Source: Kribbella qitaiheensis
GTDB taxonomy: Bacteria; Actinomycetota; Actinomycetes; Propionibacteriales; Kribbellaceae
NCBI RefSeq assembly: GCF_014217565.1
Contig: NZ_CP043661.1
Coordinates: forward strand, 6,758,001 to 6,822,000
Reading direction: 5' to 3'
DNA: 64,000 nucleotides
Both the position numbers and the translations under genes were made by a program. The notes under the pieces are model-generated. The model was not told the DNA's origin and ran no database searches. It worked only from the letters and a program-made list of their open reading frames with translations. Below, in pieces: positions 47,665-56,009 of the stretch. How positions within the stretch are numbered: position 1 is the stretch's first letter; each line of letters opens with the position of its first letter.

Positions 47665-48269
47665 TGGCGGCCCGGATCGAGCGCGTCATCACCGCCGGCA
47701 CCTTCAGCCTCGACGGCGGCGACTGGGAGGTCGAGAACAACGTCTGGCTGATCGGCGACGACGAGGAAGTGCTCGTCGTCGACGCGGCCCACAACGCCGA
47801 ATCCATCATCAAGGCGGTCGGCGATCGCCGGCTCGCGGCGCTGATCTGCACCCACGGGCACAACGACCACATCAACGCGGTCGGCGGGATCCGCGACTAC
47901 CTCGACACGCAGGTCTGGCTCAGCTCGGCCGACACGATGTTGTGGGAGACCCTGTACGACGATCGCCCGGACCACGACCTCGTCGACGGCACCACGTTCG
48001 AGGTCGCTGGTACGACGATCCGCGCGATCCACACTCCGGGCCACAGCCCCGGCAGCACGTCCCTCTACGCGGAGGACCTCAACGCGGTCTTCACCGGCGA
48101 CACCCTTTTCCAGGGCGGCCCGGGCGCGACGGGACGCTCGTACTCCGACAAGCCGACGATCCTCGACTCGATCCGCACCAAGCTACTCACGCTGCCCGCG
48201 GACACAGTCGTCCACACCGGCCACGGTGACACCACCACGATCGCCGCCGAGACGGGCAATATCAGCTAG
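47664..48269 (+). CDS. MBL-fold hydrolase coupled to mscR
   Basis: A 201-residue metallo-beta-lactamase fold hydrolase with the full ligand set: AALICTHGHNDHINAVGG (His, His, Asp, His), IHTPGHSPGSTSLY (His) and AVFTGDTLFQGGPGATGRS (Asp), VHTGHGDTTT (His). It overlaps mscR by one base, so it is co-translated. The likely job is hydrolysis of S-formylmycothiol to formate and mycothiol, replacing the S-formylglutathione hydrolase of other bacteria; that is inference from context. The tail overlaps zur by 8 bases. Confidence 0.88.
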   Translation: MAARIERVITAGTFSLDGGDWEVENNVWLIGDDEEVLVVDAAHNAESIIKAVGDRRLAALICTHGHNDHINAVGGIRDYLDTQVWLSSADTMLWETLYDDRPDHDLVDGTTFEVAGTTIRAIHTPGHSPGSTSLYAEDLNAVFTGDTLFQGGPGATGRSYSDKPTILDSIRTKLLTLPADTVVHTGHGDTTTIAAETGNIS

Positions 48270-48657
48270 GCGGGAGGCACTCTTTGCAGGTGCCGAAGAT
48301 CTCCAGGGTGTGACTGATGTCGGAGTAACCGTGCTCGGCCGCGACCTTGTCCGCCCAGCGTTCGACGGCCGGGCCCTCCACCTCGACGGTCCGGCCGCAG
48401 TTGCGGCAGACCAGGTGGTGGTGATGACCCTTCGAGCAGCGCCGGTACGCCGTTTCGCCGTCCGCGGTACGCAGTACGTCGACCTCGCGGGAGTCCGCGA
48501 GAGCCTGCAGGGTGCGGTAGACCGTGGTCAGGCCGACGGCCTCACCCGCGCCCCGGAGCTCCTGGTGGATCTCCTGGGCGGTCCGGAAGTCGTCGAGGTT
48601 GTCGAGCGCCGAAGCGACTGCCGCGCGCTGACGGGTCGAGCGTGTTCCGATGGCCAC
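48262..48657 (-). CDS. zur: zinc uptake regulator Zur (Fur family)
   Basis: A 131-residue Fur-family repressor. The winged helix is TRQRAAVASALDNLDDFRTAQEIHQELRGAGEAVGLTTVYRTLQALADS. Metal sites are at CSKGHHHHLVCRNCGRTVEVEG and GTCKECLPPS, where CRNC/CKEC form the structural zinc. The GTG at 48657 is favoured by AGGAGG 4 bases before it; ATG 48672 upstream contains that ribosome site in its own codons. Its gene is followed upstream by znuBCA and a Zur-box lies at znuA, so zinc rather than iron sensing is likely. Confidence 0.9.
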   Translation of the reverse strand: MAIGTRSTRQRAAVASALDNLDDFRTAQEIHQELRGAGEAVGLTTVYRTLQALADSREVDVLRTADGETAYRRCSKGHHHHLVCRNCGRTVEVEGPAVERWADKVAAEHGYSDISHTLEIFGTCKECLPPS

Positions 48658-48747
48658 CGTGCCTCCTGTCATCTCGTCACCGATTCTCCCCGGCAACCCG
48701 GGCATTCTTTCATGCGCCAAACCTCTATTCTCGCACTTGGCAACAAG

Positions 48748-49746
48748 TCAGTGCTCATCCCAGTGATCTCCGTGCGCCGCGTGCAGGTGTCCGTCGTGGA
48801 CGTAGTCGACGTGGTCGTCGTGCTCCACCTTCGGGTGACCGCACGCCGGGTTGTGGGCGTGCGCGTGGACAGAGCTGACCACGTGCGGTGCTGGCTCGGG
48901 GAGATCGACCTCTGGCTCCTCGTCGGTGAGCGGTGCATGTACAGCCTGGCGACGGCGGAGCAGCGTGCCGATCGTGGCCGACACCACGAACCCCGCCAGC
49001 GCCAGTACGACGATGGTCGCGCCCGGCGCTACATTCGCGTTGTAGGACGTGATGATGCCGGCCACGCACGCAGCCACCCCGATCGCGCAAGCGGTGACGA
49101 ACGTACTGCGGAACGACCGCGTCACCTGCTGCGCGGTAGCAACCGGCACGACCATCAGAGCGCTCACCAGCAGCAGCCCGACGGTCCGCATCGCCACTGT
49201 CACGGTCACTGCGGCCATCACCGCGATCAGCAGGTTCAGCAACTGCACCCGCAGCCCAGTGACCCGCGCGAACTCTTCGTCCTGGCACACCGCGAACAGT
49301 TGCGGTCCGAGCCCGATCGCGACCACCAGAACAGTCACGGCCAGCCCGACTACGACGTACAGGTCGGACGGCGACACAGTGGTGAGTGAGCCGAACAGAT
49401 ACGTATTCAGCGTCGCTGCGCCCTGCCCTGCCAAGCCGATGAGCAGCACACCACCCGCTATGCCGCCGTAGAAGAGCAGTGCGAGCGCGACATCGCCACT
49501 GGCCTTCCCACGAGCCCGGACGAGCTCGATAGCAGTTGCACCAGCGATAGCGACCAGTACTGCGGTCAGCACCGGCGCTGTGCCGGTCAGCAGACCAAGA
49601 GCGACACCGGTGATCGCGATGTGCCCGATCCCGTCGCCCATCAGCGACAACCGGCGCTGGACCAGGTACGTGCCGATCGCCGGCGCCGACAATCCGGTCA
49701 GCAGCCCCGCGATCAAGGCCCGCTGCATGAACTCGAGCTGGAACAT
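48748..49746 (-). CDS. znuB: zinc ABC transporter permease ZnuB, His-rich tail
   Basis: A 332-residue metal permease of the ZnuB/TroC family with about eight membrane helices (MQRALIAGLLTGLSAPAIGTYLVQRRLSLMGDGIGH; TNAYLF-type loop at LNTYLFGSLTTVSPSDLYVVV; LLLVSALMVVPVATAQQV). After residue 285 there is a cytoplasmic tail with 13 histidines (HAHAHNPACGH, HDDHVDYVHDGHLHAAHGDHWDEH in pieces), which could buffer zinc at the pore. ATG 49746 was chosen; GTG 49752 overlapping the znuC stop (GTGA) is equally plausible. 90 bases separate it from zur. Confidence 0.92.
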   Translation of the reverse strand: MFQLEFMQRALIAGLLTGLSAPAIGTYLVQRRLSLMGDGIGHIAITGVALGLLTGTAPVLTAVLVAIAGATAIELVRARGKASGDVALALLFYGGIAGGVLLIGLAGQGAATLNTYLFGSLTTVSPSDLYVVVGLAVTVLVVAIGLGPQLFAVCQDEEFARVTGLRVQLLNLLIAVMAAVTVTVAMRTVGLLLVSALMVVPVATAQQVTRSFRSTFVTACAIGVAACVAGIITSYNANVAPGATIVVLALAGFVVSATIGTLLRRRQAVHAPLTDEEPEVDLPEPAPHVVSSVHAHAHNPACGHPKVEHDDHVDYVHDGHLHAAHGDHWDEH

Positions 49747-49748
49747 CG

Positions 49749-50513
49749 TCACGACAGCCACCCCGGCTCGTCTTCCGCGCTGTGCGGGTGGACATGGGCA
49801 TGCGTCTGGGACGCGTGCGGCGGGCCGTCGTACACGATCCGGCCGCGGCGCAGCACCACCGAGCGGTCGATCAGCGCGTCCATCGGCCCGAGATCGTGGC
49901 TGACCATCACCACCGTGGTGCCGCCGGCGACCCGTTCGCGGATCGCGTCGGCGAAGATGCCCTGGCTGGCCAGGTCGACCCCGGCTGTCGGCTCGTCGAG
50001 GATCAGCAGGTCCGGGTCCGACACCAGCGCCCGGGCGATCAGCACCCGTTGCTGCTGCCCGCCGGACAACTCGGCGACCCCGTCCTTACGCCGGTCGGCC
50101 ATGTCCACGAGTTCCAGCGCCTGCTCGACGGCATCCCGGTCGGCCGCCTTGAGCGGGCGGAACAACCGCCGCTTCGACAACAGCCCGGACGACACCACCT
50201 CTTGCACAGTCGCCGGTACGCCGCCCGCCGCGGTGATCCGCTGCGGCACGTACCCGACGCGATGCCACTGCCTGAACCGTGGCACCGCCTGCCCGAACAG
50301 CTTGACCTCACCCCGTACTGCGGGGAGCAACCCGACCACGGTCCGGATCAGGGTCGACTTGCCGGAGCCGTTGGTGCCGAGAACGGCGACTACCTCACCC
50401 TGGCGAATCTGGAGATCGACACCCCGCAGTACGAGACGACCGCCCAGGTCGACCGAGAGATCGGTGACCTGGACGGCGGGCGTCGGGGTGGAGCGCTGGG
50501 CTGGATCCGTCAC
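49749..50513 (-). CDS. znuC: zinc ABC transporter ATP-binding protein ZnuC
   Basis: A 254-residue ATPase: Walker A VAVLGTNGSGKSTLIRT, Q-loop GYVPQRIT, signature ELSGGQQQRVLIARALV, Walker B DLLILDEPTAGVDLASQ, H-loop VVMVSHDLG. It ends with a short His-containing tail (SQTHAHVHPHSAEDEPGW). GTG 50513 overlaps the znuA stop (GTGA), and znuB starts at its end. The three genes encode a high-affinity zinc importer. Confidence 0.95.
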   Translation of the reverse strand: MTDPAQRSTPTPAVQVTDLSVDLGGRLVLRGVDLQIRQGEVVAVLGTNGSGKSTLIRTVVGLLPAVRGEVKLFGQAVPRFRQWHRVGYVPQRITAAGGVPATVQEVVSSGLLSKRRLFRPLKAADRDAVEQALELVDMADRRKDGVAELSGGQQQRVLIARALVSDPDLLILDEPTAGVDLASQGIFADAIRERVAGGTTVVMVSHDLGPMDALIDRSVVLRRGRIVYDGPPHASQTHAHVHPHSAEDEPGWLS

Positions 50514-51476
50514 GCGCAACTGTTCGCCTTCCGGAGTTCCTGCAGGTTCTCCCGCATCAGGGAGGGGTAGGACTCCTTCGAGTTCACGTCCGAGAGCCCC
50601 TCGATCGGGCTCAGGACCGCGGTCTTGACGTGGACGTCGCGGGCGATCGACTCGGCCACCTTCGGGCTGACGAGCTCCTCGTAGAAGATCGTGGTCACCC
50701 GCTGCTCGCGCACGATGTCCTGGACCTCCCTGATCCGCTGCGGGGTCGGCTCGGCGTCCGGGGTGAATCCGGCGATACCGACCATCTGCAGACCGTACCG
50801 CTTGGCGAGGTACGCGAAGGCCTCGTGACTGGTCACGAACGTCTTGAGTCTGCAGTTCGCCAGGCCGGTCTTGAACTCGTTGTCGAGCTTGGTGATGTCG
50901 GCCAGGAGAGCTGTCGAGCGTTCCCGGTACCCCTCGGCGTGGGCGCTGTCGGTCTCGACCAGCTTGTCGGTGACGGCCTTGACCACGCCGGCGTACCGGA
51001 CCGGGTCGAGCCAGAAGTGCGGGTCGAGGGCGTCATCGGTGAAGGCGGCAGGCTCGACCTTGCCCGCGGGAGCCTCGGCGCCGTCCTCCTCGAAGTTGGC
51101 GCCGGTGGCCTCGAGCTGCGCGGGCCGGGGCCACGTCGAAGCCGGTCTTCTTCGCGTTCTGATCGATGGCCTCGTCGACGGCCGGCTGGAGGTTCTTCTC
51201 GAACACGACCAGCTTGGCCTGCGCGATGTGGCCGACCTGCTTGGGCGTGAGCTCCAGATCGTGCGGCTCGACGCCGGGGGCGGTCAGGGTGGTCACCTTC
51301 ACGGCGTCGCCGCCGACCTGCCGGGCGATGAACTCCAGCGGATAGAACGATGCGACCACGTCGACCTTGCCGCCGCTCCCCGCGGGGCCGTCGGCAGCTG
51401 AGCCGCCACAACCTGCGAGAGTGGCGACCGTCAGAGCGGCGACGCCGGTGACAACAGCTCGAGTGACGGGTCTCAT
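50510..51476 (-). CDS. znuA: zinc-binding lipoprotein ZnuA, one +1 frameshift
   Basis: The solute-binding lipoprotein of the importer, about 321 residues. It has a lipobox (ALTVATLAGC) and FYPLEFIARQVGGDAVKVTTLTAPGVEPHDLELTPKQV, where His in EPHD is a metal ligand, then a frame change, and LANCRLKTFVTSHEAFAYLAKRYGLQMVGIAGFTPDAEPTPQ with further ligands. The switch is at GGGCC 51122-51126 (plus strand); dropping one G joins FDVAPAAQLEATGANFEEDGAEAPAG and HFWLDPVRYAGVVKAV, restoring another ligand His. ATG 51476 coincides with the expected transcription start and there is no ribosome site, so the mRNA is probably leaderless. Repression by Zur is expected. Confidence 0.88.
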
Positions 51477-51490
51477 GACAATCATTTTCA
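51476..51490. promoter_or_regulatory. Zur box
   Basis: TGACAATCATTTTCA differs at one position from the perfect Zur-box palindrome TGAAAATCATTTTCA. It spans the znuA -10 element and its first base pair with the start codon, so Zur with zinc would block both promoter and start. The divergent yibE/F-like gene begins 73 bases away and could be controlled by the same site. Confidence 0.85.
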
Positions 51491-51512
51491 TTTAATTGGG
51501 GATGGTTGTCAA
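51484..51512 (-). promoter_or_regulatory. znuA promoter
   Basis: On the minus strand TTGACA (51512-51507), a 17-base spacer, GAAAAT (51489-51484), then 7 bases to ATG 51476. This places the transcription start at or next to the start codon. The -35 is a perfect consensus and the -10 weaker. Confidence 0.65.
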
Positions 51513-51562
51513 AACAGGAGAGAATCCAACGGTTGCCGAAGAGGAAGAGAAGGTACTGACGG

Positions 51563-52886
51563 ATGCCGAGGCGGAACGTCGGGCGCAGGCGGGCCGACAC
51601 CAGGTCGAACCGCGGCGGCCGGATCGAAATTCCGCCGGGCCACGGTCACGGCCACGGTCATGGGCACGGTGATCACGTGGTCGATACCTCGGTGGTCGAC
51701 TCGGACGCGATCGTCGCTCGACGCGTCCGGATAGTCGTCGCAGCCTTCCTGATTCCGCTGATCGCCGCGGCCGTGATCGCGATGATCATCCTCTGGCCGG
51801 GCAGTGACCTGAAGGTTCCTGCCGCAGCTCAGCAAGGCGCCCGCGGCACCGTGAACGCGATCGCTCCCTGTCCAGAGACGCCGGCCGACTGCGACGAGGC
51901 CACGGTGCATCTGACCGACACCCCTGGACTGAACGACAAAGGCCTCGACGTACCGGTCCAGGTGCCGAAGGCCGCCCAGGTCGCGCTGCCGATCAAGGTC
52001 GGTGACCGCCTGCTGCTGAATGTGAAGCAGGGTGCCACTATCGACACCCGCTACGACTACGTCGACCACGACCGGAAGTTGCCGCTGCTGTGGCTGGCGG
52101 GCATCTTCGCGGTGGCTGTGATCGCGCTGTCCCGGTGGCGGGGCGTGTCCGCCCTGATCGCGCTCGGCGTGACGGCGGTGACGCTGACCCAGTTCATCCT
52201 GCCGGCGATCGTGAAGGGCTCGAATCCGCTCCTGGTCGCGGTCGTGGGCGGCTCGGTGATCATGGTCATAGCTCTGTTCCTCACCCATGGGGTGAATGCG
52301 CAGTCCTCGGTCGCGCTGGCCGGGACGATCTCCGCGCTGGCGCTGACCGCGTTTCTCGGTTGGGCATTCGTGAAGCTCAGTGCGTTCAGCGGGCTGGCCA
52401 GTGAAGGCGCCTCGGCGATCAATGGGCTGGTCCCGGGGATAGATCTACCCGGCGTACTGGTCGCCGGCATCGTGATCGGAGCTCTCGGCGTACTGGATGA
52501 CGTGACCGTGACCCAGGCGAGTGCCGTCTGGGAGTTGTCCGCGGCCAATCCGGCGGCCAGTCGCTCGGCATTGGTCGGTGCGGGGCTGCGCATCGGTCGC
52601 GCCCACGTCGCTTCGGTGGTGAACACCCTGGTCCTCGCGTACGCCGGTGCGGCGCTGCCGTTGCTGATGGTTTTCGCGATCGGCGGGGTCTCGAGCGGCT
52701 ACGTGGTGACGACCGAGGTCGTGGCGGCTGAAGTTGTCCGAGGTCTGGTCGGGAGTCTGGGGATCATCGCGGCCGTCCCCCTTGACGACGGCGCTGGCCG
52801 CAATGGCTGTCGCCGATCGGTCCCGGGATCTGGTCGCCGCGCCCGAAATCCTTGCAGGCACAGGAGAATCTTCCGTCGACGACTAG
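51563..52886 (+). CDS. YibE/F family membrane protein with His-rich N-terminus, one +1 frameshift
   Basis: A YibE/F protein of about 440 residues with seven or eight helices (IVVAAFLIPLIAAAVIAMIILW; LIALGVTAVTLTQFILPAIVKG; GVLVAGIVIGALGVLDDVTVTQASAVWEL). Residues 25-38 are GHGHGHGHGHGDH, a metal-binding tag with six histidines. Near the end, GSLGIIAAVPL is followed by a frame change; the extra C is in a CCCCC run (52777-52781). Removing it gives IAAVPLTTALAAMAVADRSRDLV and a stop at 52886, the family's normal C-terminus. Divergent from znuA, sharing its Zur-box region, so a part in zinc handling is inferred. Confidence 0.85.
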
Positions 52887-53014
52887 TCCGGAGTTTGGAT
52901 GGAATCTGTCAGGCGGTTCTTCCCAAGAGGTCCGATGTCGATCTAGAGTTCCTGCAGTCACTGAAGGTCCGCCCAAGATTACCTTCCGTGGCCGTTGATC
53001 GTGAGGAGCAACGG

Positions 53015-53476
53015 ATGCGACGTCTGGTCCACACGCCACACCGCGACAAGACGGCCGGGACCACTCGCACGCTCGACGTGATGAAGGAGTCCGGCCTCGC
53101 GCCCGAGCTGGTCGTGGTGGGTCACCTCAACGAGGTGACGGTCAAAGAGGTCGCCGACTCCGGTTGCTGGATGGGGTTCTCGATCTACCCGGACACCAAG
53201 ATGGATCCCGACCGCATGGTGGTGATCCTGCAGGAGTTCGGCACCGAGCGGATCCTGGTCAACTCGGCCGCCGACTGGGGCAAGTCGGACCCGCTGCGGA
53301 CGTATGCGACCGGCCAGGCGATGCTCGCGGCCGGGTTCACCGATGACGATGTCGACCAAGTGCTCTGGCGCAACCCGGTCGCCTTTTACGGCCAGTCCGG
53401 CCGGCTCGACCGGGCTGCCGCCGAAGCCGTGGACAGCTTCGAAGGGAACTCGATCCTGCGCGGAGCACAATCATGA
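53015..53476 (+). pseudogene. TatD-type hydrolase (EboB-like), N-terminally truncated
   Basis: The C-terminal half of a TatD-family metal-dependent hydrolase of the EboB type: LVHTPHRDKTAGTTRTLDVMKESG, VVVGHLNEVTVKEVADSGCWMGFSIYPDTKM, ERILVNSAADWGKSDP, VLWRNPVAFYGQSGRL. The first half, which should hold the HxH and Glu metal ligands, is absent; between 52887 and 53014 there is only unrelated sequence. ATG 53015 has a good AGGAG 6 bases upstream, so a truncated 153-residue protein might still be made but would lack most of the active site. eboE overlaps its stop by ATGA. Confidence 0.75.
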
Positions 53477-54618
53477 GGTTCCGGCATCCCGACGGCTCGA
53501 TCGTCCATCTCGCGTACTGCACCAACGTGCATCCGGCCGAGGATCTCGAAGGCGTGATCGCCCAGCTCGACGGCTGCGCGTCACTGGTCCGCAAGCATCT
53601 CAAAGTCCCCGTCCTCGGCGTCGGTCTATGGCTCGCGAACACCCTCGCCGAACGGCTTTCCAACTCCCCGGTCGCCCTCGGCAGACTCGCTCGCGCGCTC
53701 GATCGCAACGGCCTGGAAGTCGTTACGCTGAACGGCTTCCCGTACTCCGGGTTCCACGACCGCGTGGTCGGCAAGAAGGTCTACCAGCCGGATTGGACGG
53801 AGTCGGCGCGCCTCGAATACACCCTCGACCTGGTGAAGGTGCTCGGCGAGCTGATGCCGGCCGACGCGTCGTACGGGTCGATCTCCACGCTGCCATTGGC
53901 CTGGCGTACGCCGTGGACCCGGAGCCGGGACGCGCAAGCGCGGCGTGCGTTCGACAAGCTCGACGAGCACCTCGCCCGCGTGCAGACGAGAACAGGTCGT
54001 CGCATCCGGGTCGCCGTAGAACCCGAGCCGGGCTGCGTCCTCGAAATGGTCCCCCAGGCAGCGAACTGGCTCACCCCGTACGCCGGCGGCGGCCGCGTAG
54101 GGATCTGTCTGGACACGTGTCATCTGGCAGTGCAGTTCGAGGAGCCGGCCAAGTCGTTCGCCGTCCTCGCCGACGCGAACGTGGAGATCGTGAAGAGCCA
54201 GGTCTCGGCCGCGCTGCACATCGCGCAGCCGTGGGACCCGGCCGCTCGCGAACTACTCGCGGAGTTCGCCGAGCCCAAGTTCCTGCACCAGACTCGCGAG
54301 TACGGCGGACCGGGTGTCGACGACCTGGATCTCATCGGGGAGCTGTCCGGGCATGCGTCCTGGCGAGTGCATTTCCACGTTCCCGTGCACGCCCCGCCGC
54401 GTCCTCCGCTGACCAGCACGACCGACGTGCTCGACGAGAGCCTGAGGCACCTTGTCGGTGGTCCCCACCCGCTGACGCACCACCTCGAGTCGGAGACCTA
54501 CACCTGGTCGGTCCTCCCGTCGCCGCCCAAAGGTCAGCAGCGACTGGCCGAAGGAATCGCCGGAGAGCTCGCCTGGCTCCGCGACCGTCTGCTTGCTCTC
54601 GGCCTGACTCAACTCTGA
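53473..54618 (+). CDS. eboE: EboE-type metabolite-traffic protein (sugar isomerase-like)
   Basis: A 381-residue TIM-barrel protein like xylose isomerase/AP endonuclease. HPDGSIVHLAYCTNVHPAEDLEGVIAQLDG, LGVGLWLANTLAERL, NGLEVVTLNGFPYSGFHDRVVGKKVYQPDWTE, VAVEPEPGCVLE, GICLDTCHLAVQFEEP, and LHIAQPWDPAARELLAEFAEPKFLHQTREYGG with HVPVHAPPRPPLTST follow the EboE pattern. The Glu, Asp, His residues of the metal site are present. In complete Ebo clusters EboE works with EboA, a TatD (EboB), a UbiA-like prenyltransferase and a dehydroquinate-synthase-like protein in moving an unidentified metabolite out of the cell. Here it follows a broken TatD gene. Confidence 0.82.
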   Translation: MRFRHPDGSIVHLAYCTNVHPAEDLEGVIAQLDGCASLVRKHLKVPVLGVGLWLANTLAERLSNSPVALGRLARALDRNGLEVVTLNGFPYSGFHDRVVGKKVYQPDWTESARLEYTLDLVKVLGELMPADASYGSISTLPLAWRTPWTRSRDAQARRAFDKLDEHLARVQTRTGRRIRVAVEPEPGCVLEMVPQAANWLTPYAGGGRVGICLDTCHLAVQFEEPAKSFAVLADANVEIVKSQVSAALHIAQPWDPAARELLAEFAEPKFLHQTREYGGPGVDDLDLIGELSGHASWRVHFHVPVHAPPRPPLTSTTDVLDESLRHLVGGPHPLTHHLESETYTWSVLPSPPKGQQRLAEGIAGELAWLRDRLLALGLTQL

Positions 54619-54635
54619 CAGTGAAGGAGGCCCCG

Positions 54636-56009
54636 ATGACTCAGCAGGTGCTTGTGATCGACGTCGTCGGCCGCACTCCACGCTTGCTCCGGAAGATGCC
54701 GAGGCTGCGGTCCCTGCCGTTGTCCCGCACGCTCGGAGCGGTCCTGCCGGCGGTGACGTGCTCGGCACAGGCCACCTTCCTCACCGGGAAGCTCCCCTCG
54801 GACCATGGCATCGTCGGCAATGGCTGGTACTTCCGCGACCTCGGCGACGTGTTCCTCTGGCGTCAGCACAACCAGTTGGTGCAAGGCGAGAAGATCTGGG
54901 ACGTCGCCCGCCGCAGCAACCCGCAGTACAAGGTCGCTAACGTCTGCTGGTGGTACGCGATGGGCGCCGAGACCGATCTGCTCGTCACGCCGCGCCCGAT
55001 CTACTACGCGGACGGCCGGAAAGCTCCCGACTGCTACACCCGCCCGGTGGAGCTGCACGACCGGCTGACGAAGGACCTCGGCGCGTTCCCGCTCTTCAAC
55101 TATTGGGGGCCGACAGCAAGCATCAAGTCGAGCAAGTGGATCGTCGCCGCTTCGCGCAAGATCCTTGCCGAGGACGACCCGGACCTGCTGCTCACCTACG
55201 TCCCGCACCTGGACTACGACCTCCAGCGGTACGGCGCGTCATCGGTCGAGGCGACCCGCGCGGCGATCGAGCTCGACGCCGTACTCGCCCCGCTGCTCGA
55301 CGACGCGGAGGCCCGTGGCGCGACGGTGATCGTGCTCTCGGAGTACGGAATCACCGACGTCGACCGGCCGGTCGACATCAATCGCGTACTGCGAAGTGAA
55401 GGCCTCGTCGAGGTGCACACACAGGACGGGATGGAATACCTCGACCCGTGGACATCGCGGGCCTTCGCGGTGGCGGATCACCAGATCGCCCGTGTCTATG
55501 TGAAGGACCCAGTCGATATCGATGCCGTGAGCAAGCTTCTCCAACGCGTCGCCGGCGTGGCCGAGGTCCTCGATGCCGACGGCAAGAAAGAGCAAGGTCT
55601 CGACCATGAGCGCGCCGGAGAACTGGTCGCCGTCGCCGAAGCAGACTCGTGGTTCACCTATTACTACTGGCTGGACGACGAGCGGGCGCCGGACTTCGCC
55701 CGAGCTGTCGAGATCCATCGCAAGCCCGGCTACGACCCGGCCGAGCTGTTCTTCGATCCGTCCGATCGCTTCGTGAAACCGCGAGCCGCGTCGTACCTGC
55801 TACGCAAGAAGGTCGGTCTCCGGTACGCGATGCAGGTCGTCCCGCTCGACCCGTCGATCGTGCGCGGCTCGCACGGCCGGTTGCCCGCCTCCGACGAGGA
55901 CGGCCCGGTCTTCCTGAGCTCGGATCCGACCCTGGTGCCCGAGGGGCAGATCGCGCCGACCGCAGTACGAGACCTTGTCCTGAAGGCTTCTAAGCTGATT
56001 CCCGAATGA
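54636..56009 (+). CDS. Ebo-cluster alkaline phosphatase/phosphodiesterase-like protein
   Basis: A 457-residue protein of the nucleotide pyrophosphatase / alkaline phosphatase superfamily, the type found beside EboE. Conserved points are LVIDVVGRTPRLL at the N-terminus, the nucleophile threonine region PAVTCSAQATFLTGKLPSDHGIVGNGWYFRDLGDVFLW, the metal site TYVPHLDYDLQRYG, and VIVLSEYGITDVDRPVDINRVL in the place of the second metal site. It starts at ATG 54636 after AAGGAGG, 17 bases after eboE. Its 3' end overlaps the LacI gene by 20 bases. The enzymatic substrate is unknown. Confidence 0.82.
   Translation: MTQQVLVIDVVGRTPRLLRKMPRLRSLPLSRTLGAVLPAVTCSAQATFLTGKLPSDHGIVGNGWYFRDLGDVFLWRQHNQLVQGEKIWDVARRSNPQYKVANVCWWYAMGAETDLLVTPRPIYYADGRKAPDCYTRPVELHDRLTKDLGAFPLFNYWGPTASIKSSKWIVAASRKILAEDDPDLLLTYVPHLDYDLQRYGASSVEATRAAIELDAVLAPLLDDAEARGATVIVLSEYGITDVDRPVDINRVLRSEGLVEVHTQDGMEYLDPWTSRAFAVADHQIARVYVKDPVDIDAVSKLLQRVAGVAEVLDADGKKEQGLDHERAGELVAVAEADSWFTYYYWLDDERAPDFARAVEIHRKPGYDPAELFFDPSDRFVKPRAASYLLRKKVGLRYAMQVVPLDPSIVRGSHGRLPASDEDGPVFLSSDPTLVPEGQIAPTAVRDLVLKASKLIPE

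Noticed and set aside
51563..53476. A 637-residue open frame joining a YibE/F protein to a TatD-type hydrolase
   Set aside because: The join comes from one extra C near 52780. Corrected, YibE/F stops at 52886 with a normal C-terminus and the TatD part is a separate truncated gene.
53304..56009. A 901-residue frame covering eboE and the phosphodiesterase-like gene
   Set aside because: Its first half is an out-of-frame shadow of eboE. The ATG at 54636 with its ribosome site defines the real gene.
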